Positions 6,185-12,184 of a stretch of 12,184 nt of DNA are shown here, in pieces (the first letter of the stretch is position 1; each line of letters starts with the position of its first letter). Position numbers and translations under genes: made by a program. The stretch covers positions 1-12,184 of the forward strand of contig JADFCT010000069.1 in assembly GCA_017161665.1 (NCBI GenBank), read 5' to 3'. The notes below the pieces were generated by a model. It saw only the letters and a list, made by a program, of their open reading frames with translations, was not told where the DNA came from and did no database searches. The stretch is from Candidatus Sumerlaeota bacterium (GTDB lineage Bacteria > Sumerlaeota > Sumerlaeia > JADFCT01).

Positions 6185-7489
6185 GTGCAATCACTCATCA
6201 AAGAAAAACTCATTCGGGATCCCGTTCACGATCAGATCGTCTTCGATGTCAATTCCCGTGAGGACCAAATCCTCCTGGCCTTGATCGACACGCCGGAGTT
6301 CCAACGCCTGCGACGCATCCGCCAACTGGGGATGGCCTTTTTCGCCTACCAGGGCGCCGATCATTGTCGGTTTTCGCACTCCATTGGCGTTCTGTGGATC
6401 GCCACCCGCATCCTGGCGCGCTTTGAAAGGGTGTACGGAATTGATCCTGTTCACTCCTTCCCGGCCCGATGCGCCGCCCTGCTACATGATCTGGGCCATG
6501 GTCCCTTTTCGCATGTGATCGAAGCATTGTTTCAACTCAACCACGAGGAATGGACACGACGCATCCTGTGTTCGTCCGAATCGCGGGTCAATCATGTCCT
6601 GTGCAGTTACGACCTCGCATTGCCTTCGGCGGTGGCCGCTGTCTTCAATCACGAATACGATCCGCCCTATTTGGGCGATCTGATTTCCAGCCAGTTGGAC
6701 GCCGACCGCCTGGACTACCTGACCCGCGATGGCCTCATGACGGGCGTCAAGCACGGCGTGTTCGACCTCGAACGGCTCTTGTACTGTCTGAGACTGGACG
6801 CCGGCGGGCGCCGACTCCTCGTCTCGGGCAAGGACGTGCTGACGGTGGAAAAATATCTCCAGTCCCGCTATCACATGTTCAAACAGGTCTATCAACACAG
6901 CACGGTCGTCACGGCCGAGGCGATGCTGCTGGCTCAGCTGCGGCGGGCCATGCGGCTGACCGCCGAGGGACGCGCCGTGGCGGCGCCGGCCGATTCCCCC
7001 CTGGGGCGCTTCCTGGCCCAGGACGGACAGATTGACCTGGCTGACTTCCTGTCCCTGGATGACGCGGCGCTCCTCTATCACTGGACCCTGTGGCGCGACG
7101 ACCGTGATCCGATCCTCAGCGACCTGTCCCAACGGCTCCTGGAGCGCAACATGTTCAAACATATCCCCATCGATTCGTCCGCGCCGGGATTTGGGGATCG
7201 CCTGGAGGCCTGCCGCTCCCTCCTCCGACGACACGGCTATGATCCCGAGTACTATCTGCTGCGCCTCGAAGCCGGTTCCGTGCCCTATCGCCCCTTTGAG
7301 GAAGGCCAGACGATGAAGGTCTCACCGATTCTGGTCGAAGGAGTGGATGGCTCTTTGGAGGATCTGCGCAATGTGTCCCGCATCGCCGCCGCCCTGGCCC
7401 GCGAGGGGTATCGCCAGAGTCATTTGGCCTTTCCCGGTGAAAAAGGCACCAAGGACCTGAAATCCGAAATACAGGCAATCTTCACGTAG
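6185..7489 (+). CDS. HD-superfamily phosphohydrolase, COG1078 (YwfO-like)
   Basis: The 434-residue product is an HD phosphohydrolase of the COG1078 type. It opens with IRDPVHDQIVFD, a segment typical of this group, then LIDTPEFQRLRRIRQLGMAF. The HD ligands are H65 in CRFSHSIGVLWIA, H101/D102 in ALLHDLGHGPFSH, and the Asp in SSQLDADRLDYLTRDG (172-177). All are intact. Bacillus and Enterococcus relatives of this family hydrolyse dNTPs or related nucleotides and can be allosterically controlled by them. The substrate here is not readable. The start is GTG at 6185, preceded by GCAGGG five bases upstream; the open frame extends farther 5' but overlaps the lipoprotein gene and lacks family sequence. 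The gene sits between the lipoprotein gene (22-base gap) and truA (11-base gap), so the three are almost certainly one transcript. Confidence 0.88.
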   Translation: MQSLIKEKLIRDPVHDQIVFDVNSREDQILLALIDTPEFQRLRRIRQLGMAFFAYQGADHCRFSHSIGVLWIATRILARFERVYGIDPVHSFPARCAALLHDLGHGPFSHVIEALFQLNHEEWTRRILCSSESRVNHVLCSYDLALPSAVAAVFNHEYDPPYLGDLISSQLDADRLDYLTRDGLMTGVKHGVFDLERLLYCLRLDAGGRRLLVSGKDVLTVEKYLQSRYHMFKQVYQHSTVVTAEAMLLAQLRRAMRLTAEGRAVAAPADSPLGRFLAQDGQIDLADFLSLDDAALLYHWTLWRDDRDPILSDLSQRLLERNMFKHIPIDSSAPGFGDRLEACRSLLRRHGYDPEYYLLRLEAGSVPYRPFEEGQTMKVSPILVEGVDGSLEDLRNVSRIAAALAREGYRQSHLAFPGEKGTKDLKSEIQAIFT

Positions 7490-7500
7490 TCCCATGAACG

Positions 7501-8379
7501 ATGACACTCATCAATAACCCTACCCCCCTATCCGAACGCGCCATTGGAATGATTGTCGAATACGACGGGACGGATTACTGTGGCTGGCAGATGCAGCCCA
7601 ACGGTCCCAGCGTTCAGGAAGCCATGGAAACGGCCATCGAACGCATGACGGGCGATCGGACTCGCGTGACGGCGGCCGGACGGACTGATGCGGGCGTTCA
7701 TGCCCGCGGACAGGTGGTCCGATTCATGACGCGCCACCCCTGGCCTGCGAAAGCGTTTATTGGAGGACTCAATTCCCGTCTGCCCGACGACATCGGCGTG
7801 CGCGAAGCCTTTGATGCGCCACCCGATTTCGATCCCCGTCGCGACGCCGTCCGCCGCGTGTACGTCTATCGTCTCTGGAACCGACGTACGCGACCGGTGC
7901 TCGGACGCCGCCTCTGGACGCATTACCCCGCGCCGTTGGATTTCAAACGCATCCGACAGGCCTCCGAGCGACTGTTGGGCGAACAGGACTTCCGCGGATT
8001 CCGAAGCGTCCACTGCAGCGCGGAACGAACCCGACGAACCCTGGAGCGATTGGATTGGAACGAAACGGCTCCGGGTTGCTGGGAAATGACCATCGCCTGT
8101 CGCTCCTTTCTCCACAACATGGTCCGCATTATCGTCGGCACACTCATCGACATCGGACGGGGCGCCAAAGAGCCAGAGATTATTACGCGCATCTTGAAAA
8201 CAGGCGACCGAACCCTCGGCGGCAAAACCGCTCGTCCCGAAGGACTCTGCCTCGAAGACGTCGAATATCCGTTCCGCGCCGATTGGCCGCTGTCCAGCGA
8301 TCAAAAAGGGACACAACCCCTTCGATGCCCAGACACGGCAATCCGATGGGACCCGAATGCGGAAAGACATCCCTTGTAA
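7501..8379 (+). CDS. truA: tRNA pseudouridine synthase A
   Basis: TruA converts uridine to pseudouridine at positions 38-40 of the tRNA anticodon stem-loop. Visible motifs: VEYDGTDYCGWQ (19-30), the catalytic Asp63 in AAGRTDAGVHARGQV, the active-site Tyr in VRRVYVYRLWN (118-127), FLHNMVRIIVG (203-213), and the C-terminal ARPEGLCLEDVEYP. The enzyme is therefore complete. At 292 residues it is slightly longer than the E. coli protein (270); the excess is a polar N-terminus of about 15 residues and a C-terminal tail after EYPF. No Shine-Dalgarno is evident before ATG 7501. With the HD gene stopping 11 bases upstream, translation is probably coupled, and Met17 (7549) is an alternative start that would remove the extra N-terminus. 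An overlapping ATG at 7494 is in another frame and stops quickly. The gene ends the operon. Confidence 0.95.
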   Translation: MTLINNPTPLSERAIGMIVEYDGTDYCGWQMQPNGPSVQEAMETAIERMTGDRTRVTAAGRTDAGVHARGQVVRFMTRHPWPAKAFIGGLNSRLPDDIGVREAFDAPPDFDPRRDAVRRVYVYRLWNRRTRPVLGRRLWTHYPAPLDFKRIRQASERLLGEQDFRGFRSVHCSAERTRRTLERLDWNETAPGCWEMTIACRSFLHNMVRIIVGTLIDIGRGAKEPEIITRILKTGDRTLGGKTARPEGLCLEDVEYPFRADWPLSSDQKGTQPLRCPDTAIRWDPNAERHPL

Positions 8380-8650
8380 GCCGCGCATCAAACACGTCAA
8401 GCGTCAGGGGGGCTATAATCCAGCGGCTCGATTATGCAAACGGAACAGGGGATTTGTGAGTCGAGCGCTTCAGACGGAAGGATTCTCTTGCTTGCCGGAA
8501 ACAAGCGACTCCGATCGACGTCTTTCGGAGAGGGCGTTTATCTTTACCCGACTGCGGCGCCATTGGATGCCGAAACAGAAAACGGCATCCAACATGAGCA
8601 GAAGTGATCATTTGTTCCACGACAGGGACGCGCCATAACGAGCGGACTCG
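8380..8650. other. Non-coding convergent junction between truA and gatB
   Basis: These 271 bases separate two genes that point toward each other. I find no open frame with recognisable protein sequence on either strand, no tRNA and no insertion-sequence ends. The only clear structure is the hairpin at 8563-8592. A perfect TATAAT (8414-8419) has no -35 partner. The stretch is long for a simple convergent gap and could hide a small RNA or a decayed gene, but nothing visible proves either. Confidence 0.5.
8563..8592. terminator. Perfect 10-bp hairpin without T tract, possible bidirectional terminator
   Basis: TTGGATGCCG (8563-8572) and its exact complement CGGCATCCAA (8583-8592) enclose the A-rich 10-base loop AAACAGAAAA. 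It lies 58 bases before the gatB stop codon and 183 bases past truA, in the convergent gap. Neither strand has a T run after the stem, so it is not a standard intrinsic terminator; it may act as a transcript-end or barrier structure for either gene. Confidence 0.4.
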
Positions 8651-10090
8651 TTATTCCGACAGCTTCTGCGCCAACAGCTGGTTGACCAGAGCCGGATTAG
8701 CCTTGCCCTGAGACCGTTTCATGATCTCGCCGACCAGACGGCCCAAGGCCTTCTTCTTGCCGCCGCGATAGTCGTCGCACACATCCGGATGCGCCGCCAT
8801 GACGTCATCGACCAGGGACTCAATGGCCCCCGTGTCGGAAATCTGCACCCAGCCTTTTTCTTCCACAATCGCCTCGGGCGGCTTCCCGCTCGCAATCATT
8901 TCCGTGAACACCTCTTTGGCGATCTTCCCGCTGATCCGCCCATCGTCGATCATGGCGATCATGGCCGCCAGATGGTCGGGCCGCATTTTCAGATCCGCCG
9001 GCTCAATCCCCTCGTCGCCCAGGACGCGCAGGACGTCCGTCATCATCCAGTTGCTCAGGGCCTTGGGATTCTTGTGGCGGGCCATCGCCTCGTCGAAGTA
9101 GTCCGCCACGGCCTTGCTCTGAGTCAGAACGGCCGCATCATACTTGGGCAGGCCGTACTGTTCGATGAATCGTTGTTCCTTGGCCGGTTGCAGTTCGGGG
9201 ATGGATTGGCGAACGTCCTCCTGCCATTCGGGCGCGATATGCACCTCGACCAGATCGGGCTCAGGGAAATAGCGGTAGTCCTTGGCCGCCTCCTTGGAGC
9301 GCATTGTGCGCGTGCAGTTGGCCACCTCATCCCAAAGCCGGGTTTCCTTCTCGATCGTCTCGCCTTTCTGATACGCCTTCGTCTGTCGCTTGACCTCATA
9401 GCGGGCGGCCGCCATGACCGTCTTCATGGAAGCGACGTTCTTGACCTCCACATAGGCGGGCCGGATCGCGTCCGTTCCCTTTTCCTTGACGGACACGTTG
9501 AGCTCAAAGCGCAGGGAGCCTTCCTGCATCCGACAATCGCACACGTCAATATATTCCAGCAGGTTCTTGATGTGCTTCATAAAGGACTCGGCTTCGTCCA
9601 AGCTCCGCAGATCCGGCTCGGTGACGATTTCCATCAAAGGCGTCCCGGCCCGATTGAGATCAACCAGCGAATAATCCTCCGCCGTGTTTTCAGGATGGAT
9701 GTTTTTGCCCGCGTCCTCTTCGAGGTGAATGTTGTTGATTCGAACCCGGCGCGGGGCTCCATCATGCGCGAAATCGACAAAACCACCCACGCCGATAATG
9801 GCGTATTGCTCGGATATCTGATAGTTTTTGGGCAGATCGGGGTAGTAGTAGTTCTTGCGATCGAAGGCCGATTTTTCCGTAATCGAACAGTTCATGGCCA
9901 GCGCCGTGCGCAGGACCAGTTCGACGGCCTGACGGTTGAGCACCGGCAGCGAACCGGGCATTCCCAGACAGACCGGGCACACGTTCGTGTTGGGGGCCTG
10001 GCCGAAATCCACCTTGCATCCGCAAAAGACCTTGGTTTGTGTCTTGAGTTCCGCATGTATTTCAAAGCCGATAACAGGCTCGAATTCCAT
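8651..10090 (-). CDS. gatB: Aspartyl/glutamyl-tRNA(Asn/Gln) amidotransferase subunit B
   Basis: GatB is the kinase and tRNA-binding subunit of GatCAB, which converts Glu-tRNA(Gln) to Gln-tRNA(Gln) and/or Asp-tRNA(Asn) to Asn-tRNA(Asn). The 479-residue product is full length. It starts VIGFEIHAEL, carries the zinc-site cysteines (C23, C25 and C38, C41 in FCGC and CPVCLGMPG), the signature YYPDLPKNYQIS (82-93), the metal/ATP-site blocks IHLEEDAGK (121-129) and DLNRAGTPLMEIVTEPD (144-160), and ends with the helical YqeY-like tail domain (ALGRLVGEIMKRSQGKANP) that contacts tRNA. ATG at 10090 has an AGGGGA site eight bases upstream. No gatA or gatC is present beside it, so the partners must be encoded elsewhere. 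It is transcribed as a single unit, insulated from the cytochrome gene behind it by the hairpin at 10227-10267. Confidence 0.97.
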   Translation of the reverse strand: MEFEPVIGFEIHAELKTQTKVFCGCKVDFGQAPNTNVCPVCLGMPGSLPVLNRQAVELVLRTALAMNCSITEKSAFDRKNYYYPDLPKNYQISEQYAIIGVGGFVDFAHDGAPRRVRINNIHLEEDAGKNIHPENTAEDYSLVDLNRAGTPLMEIVTEPDLRSLDEAESFMKHIKNLLEYIDVCDCRMQEGSLRFELNVSVKEKGTDAIRPAYVEVKNVASMKTVMAAARYEVKRQTKAYQKGETIEKETRLWDEVANCTRTMRSKEAAKDYRYFPEPDLVEVHIAPEWQEDVRQSIPELQPAKEQRFIEQYGLPKYDAAVLTQSKAVADYFDEAMARHKNPKALSNWMMTDVLRVLGDEGIEPADLKMRPDHLAAMIAMIDDGRISGKIAKEVFTEMIASGKPPEAIVEEKGWVQISDTGAIESLVDDVMAAHPDVCDDYRGGKKKALGRLVGEIMKRSQGKANPALVNQLLAQKLSE

Positions 10091-10140
10091 GATGCCGATC
10101 CCCTTGTGTCCTGAGTCTGACGAGCTGCGTAAAAAAGAAG

Positions 10141-10170
10141 TTTATGCCGCACATCGCCGCAGTCATGCAA
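10141..10170 (-). promoter_or_regulatory. Weak candidate promoter for gatB
   Basis: On the minus strand TTGCAT (10170-10165) and CATAAA (10146-10141) are 18 bases apart, about 50 bases upstream of the gatB start at 10090. The hexamers match consensus only partly. Because the terminator at 10227-10267 cuts gatB off from the upstream gene, a promoter must lie between 10091 and 10226 and this is the best candidate seen. Confidence 0.28.
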
Positions 10171-10226
10171 CGGCAGATTTCCAGGAAGACTGCCTCCTCC
10201 CGGATGCGACAATCTGAATTTAACGG

Positions 10227-10267
10227 AAACGGGCCGTCGTCCGATGAAAAGGACGACGGCCCGTTTT
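10227..10267 (-). terminator. Strong intrinsic terminator of the cytochrome gene
   Basis: A perfect 16-pair inverted repeat, AAACGGGCCGTCGTCC (10227-10242) against 10251-10266, encloses an 8-base loop. It begins 28 bases past the stop codon of the minus-strand cytochrome gene. Read on the minus strand, the stem ends in TTT followed by a T-rich stretch; on the plus strand it ends in TTTT. It can therefore work in either direction. Its position between the cytochrome gene and gatB marks them as separate transcription units. Confidence 0.85.
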
Positions 10268-10294
10268 GTGGCTTACAGCCGGTTCTCTGTCGAT

Positions 10295-12184
10295 TTAGTG
10301 GATGATGAAGATCTCGGGATTGACTTCGACACCCTTGATCTTGATATCCGACGAGGCCGCCCAGGCTTCACCCATGAGGGTCGGAACGCCCCACTTGGTT
10401 TCCTTGGCCGGCTTGGTCTTGATCGATTTGATCAGGCCCGTCTGCGTCGGGGCGTACGCGTTGTCCGCGCCCGCCATCAGGATGGCCGCCAGCCCCATGT
10501 CGGCGTTGATGGCCTTGATGTCCGCCGCGCCGCCGAGACCGGCGATAATCAGGGAGTACGAACCCCCCAGGTGATTGTCGGCCGGCGCAAAGATCTCCGT
10601 GCCCACACGCCCGCCAAAGTACGTCGGGTGCGGTCCCATGTTGACTTTCTTCATGGAAGCCTGGAGTTTGGTGATCTCGCCCGTCGTGGTCAGACGGTAG
10701 GGCAGGATATCGCCACCCACCGCCTGGACGATCAGTTTCGGCGCCACCACGTCCATGGTCGCCGGGGCAATCCACCCGCCCAAGAGCCATGTTTCCTCGC
10801 CGTTCTGCATGGTTCCGGCCGTGGCCTTGACCTTCATGGGCTTGCTGCCCAGCGTCGTGGTCAGAGCGACCGGAGCGATATCAGCGACCTTCGCTGATAT
10901 CTGCCCGATGGACTTGGCGAGGATGTCGCCACCGCTGATACCGCTTTGGTTGACGAACAGCGCCTTGGTGTCTTTGTCTTTGCCCTTCTTCGAGGCGACC
11001 TTGATGAATTTGACGTCCTGATCGGCGCTGGACATGTTCGTGAGCAGGACACCCGTGAGATTAACGCTCATGTCCTTGGAGCCGACCGTATTCGTCATGA
11101 GAGCGGTTTTCGCCAGTTCGCGTCCGGCGTTATCCGCATAGGCCATCTTGACGTCGCCGAGGCAACCGGCCGTCACGTTCTGAATGAACGCGCTGGAGCC
11201 GGTCAGTTTTGTGATGGCGTCATTGGCCGTCAGGTTGATTGCTGAAGCCTGGGTGAAGAGCTGGGCCAACGGACCGTTCACGTCGATGGACACCAAACTG
11301 CCCGCCTCAAAGTAGATGCGACCGTCCTTGACTTTCTTCGGCATCTTCTTGAGCGCCTTGATCTTGACCTTGGCCTTGGGGGAAAGACTGTCCACCGTCA
11401 GGGCCAGTGCGACGTCATCCAGAGCGATGTCGGCGTTCTTGGCCGAAATCTCGTACAGGGCGACCGGCAAGGGCAGCGTTTCAACTGGTGTCGGTGTGGC
11501 GATGGGTGTTTCGACCGGCGTCGGCGTCGGCGTGGCGGTCACGGCGTCGGGAACCGGCTGCATGTTGTGAATGGCCTCTTGCTGCGCAGGCGTATAGCCC
11601 AGCGCATCCAAATCCAACACGCTTTCCGTCGTGTGGCACATGGCGCAGGTCAGCGCTTCGGCCCGCGTAATGGCGTGGGAATTGGAGAAGACCACTGTCG
11701 ATTCCTGATAATGATCGAAGGGACCGGGCACGGCAGGAATTCCCGTGGCGGCGGCCAGGTCTTCATTCCACATGGCGGCATACAGGTCCAGCCCCGTGGC
11801 CAGAGCGCCCATCATGTTGCCGGTCTTGAAGAAGATCCCCCACTTGATGGGGATTGGATGGTTGTTGGCGTCCACCGGCTGGTTAAAGGAGGCCAGGCCA
11901 TAGGGATAGATTTTTCCATTGCCCCGCGAACCCAGTGGCGTAATCTCCGGTCCCACCGTGCCGTTGAACCACAGGAAAGTGGCCGGCTTGTTCGTCGGGA
12001 CGGAATCTTGTTTCACCTTCCAGATGGCAAGCGGATCGTCATCGGGCGGCGCAATATGGGTGGAGAAGTCTTTGTTATAGGCCCCACCGGGTTGATGGGC
12101 ATGGCAGGTCGTGCAGGCGATCGTGTCGAGGTGGCTATCGTAGAAAGAGCCATGGATAACGCCCGTGCCTTCCGGATCGTGGCA
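10295..12184 (-). CDS. Multihaem c-type cytochrome (octahaem tetrathionate-reductase-like) with long haem-free C-terminus, 5' end missing
   Basis: The frame is open to the window edge, giving 629 visible residues and no start codon. Three haem sites are seen: the CH of a cut motif at residues 1-2, CTTCH (24-28) and CAMCH (180-184). Between them, FLWFNGTVGPEI, NGKIYPYGLASFNQPVD and SNSHAITRAEALTCAMCH followed by LDLDALGY match my recollection of the C-terminal half of the octahaem tetrathionate reductase family, periplasmic enzymes or electron carriers related to hydroxylamine oxidoreductase. A Thr-Pro linker follows (about 209-235), then about 395 residues without CxxCH, rich in beta-prone patterns such as ADIKAINADMGLAAILMAG and GLIKSIKTK that recall beta-solenoid repeats. 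The GTG at 12016 is inside the gene, not a start, because haem sites lie upstream of it in frame. The 28 bases after the stop lead to a strong terminator. Haem-domain assignment is firm at superfamily level; the C-terminal half is unassigned. Confidence 0.85.
   Translation of the reverse strand, partial: CHDPEGTGVIHGSFYDSHLDTIACTTCHAHQPGGAYNKDFSTHIAPPDDDPLAIWKVKQDSVPTNKPATFLWFNGTVGPEITPLGSRGNGKIYPYGLASFNQPVDANNHPIPIKWGIFFKTGNMMGALATGLDLYAAMWNEDLAAATGIPAVPGPFDHYQESTVVFSNSHAITRAEALTCAMCHTTESVLDLDALGYTPAQQEAIHNMQPVPDAVTATPTPTPVETPIATPTPVETLPLPVALYEISAKNADIALDDVALALTVDSLSPKAKVKIKALKKMPKKVKDGRIYFEAGSLVSIDVNGPLAQLFTQASAINLTANDAITKLTGSSAFIQNVTAGCLGDVKMAYADNAGRELAKTALMTNTVGSKDMSVNLTGVLLTNMSSADQDVKFIKVASKKGKDKDTKALFVNQSGISGGDILAKSIGQISAKVADIAPVALTTTLGSKPMKVKATAGTMQNGEETWLLGGWIAPATMDVVAPKLIVQAVGGDILPYRLTTTGEITKLQASMKKVNMGPHPTYFGGRVGTEIFAPADNHLGGSYSLIIAGLGGAADIKAINADMGLAAILMAGADNAYAPTQTGLIKSIKTKPAKETKWGVPTLMGEAWAASSDIKIKGVEVNPEIFIIH
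11478..11538 (-). repeat. Imperfect tandem repeat encoding the Thr-Pro linker
   Basis: Two copies of a GTTTC-AC-GG-GTCGG-GTGGCG unit (plus-strand reading; 11478-11505 and 11508-11538) lie in tandem with a 30-base period, the second carrying a 6-base insertion. On the coding strand they specify TPTPTPVE and TPTPVET segments. This repeat marks the boundary between the haem domain and the C-terminal half and could change length by slippage. Confidence 0.6.

Noticed and set aside
17..7489. HD enzymes as part of an anti-phage defence island
   Set aside because: Neighbours are housekeeping genes (pyrG, truA, gatB) and no nuclease, toxin, restriction or sensor gene is present.
8414..8419. Perfect TATAAT box in the truA-gatB gap
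   Set aside because: No -35-like hexamer at 16-18 bases upstream, no extended -10 TG, and no gene downstream on that strand.
8357..8638. A 93-codon plus-strand frame overlapping the end of truA and filling the convergent gap
   Set aside because: Composition is Arg/Ser-rich without hydrophobic pattern, no ribosome site is seen, and it overlaps truA by 23 bases. I treat the gap as non-coding.
8789..10114. A 441-codon open frame on the plus strand
   Set aside because: It lies opposite gatB, whose conserved motifs are unmistakable; the antisense translation is low-complexity H/D/G/R-rich and unrecognised.
11960..12016. GTG at 12016 as the start of the cytochrome gene
   Set aside because: The frame stays open upstream to the window edge and encodes CTTCH and the end of another haem motif, so the gene is simply truncated by the window.
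1..12184. CRISPR array, tRNA, rRNA, insertion sequence or phage genes
   Set aside because: No regularly spaced direct repeats, no tRNA-like T-loop with cloverleaf in the gaps, and no transposase, integrase or terminal inverted repeats were seen on either strand.

Overview
The window is a gene-dense stretch of chromosome, about 57% G+C by eye, from a Gram-negative-type bacterium. That reading rests on a lipobox-bearing TPR lipoprotein, an AsmA-like membrane-anchored protein and a multihaem c-type cytochrome, all expected in an envelope with a periplasm. The lineage cannot be fixed from the sequence. The Thr-Pro linker in the cytochrome and a repeat-like intergenic GCGAAT motif recall uncultured environmental phyla (PVC-related, Omnitrophota, Sumerlaeota or Hydrogenedentota-like), but this is a weak impression. 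I see no tRNA, rRNA, CRISPR array, insertion sequence or phage gene. The window looks like ordinary chromosome with one more unusual gene at the right edge.

Layout. (1) 17-2292, minus strand: an AsmA-like single-pass membrane protein followed by a dGTPase-like HD phosphohydrolase, read from a good sigma70-type promoter at 2345-2373. (2) 2492-5362, plus strand: pyrG (CTP synthase), then a conserved double zinc-ribbon protein with a C-terminal membrane anchor. (3) 5593-8379, plus strand: a tight three-gene run of TPR lipoprotein, COG1078-type HD phosphohydrolase and truA, preceded by a roughly 230-base leader that can form competing hairpins. (4) 8380-8650: a non-coding convergent junction with a 10-bp hairpin. 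(5) 8651-10090, minus strand: gatB, alone. (6) 10227-10267: a strong hairpin terminator. (7) 10295-12184, minus strand: the 3' part of a multihaem cytochrome gene running off the right edge. It has an octahaem-tetrathionate-reductase-like haem domain, a Thr-Pro linker and a long haem-free C-terminal half.

How the genes fit together. pyrG, the dGTPase-like protein and the second HD protein all act, or are likely to act, on nucleotides. truA and gatB serve tRNA modification and tRNA-dependent amidation; gatB implies that Gln-tRNA and/or Asn-tRNA is made by the indirect route. The AsmA-like protein and the lipoprotein belong to the envelope. The cytochrome belongs to periplasmic or extracellular electron transfer. 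The best candidates for something undescribed are the chimeric cytochrome, the zinc-ribbon membrane protein beside pyrG, and the structured leader of the lipoprotein operon. I do not see a clear new multi-gene system.
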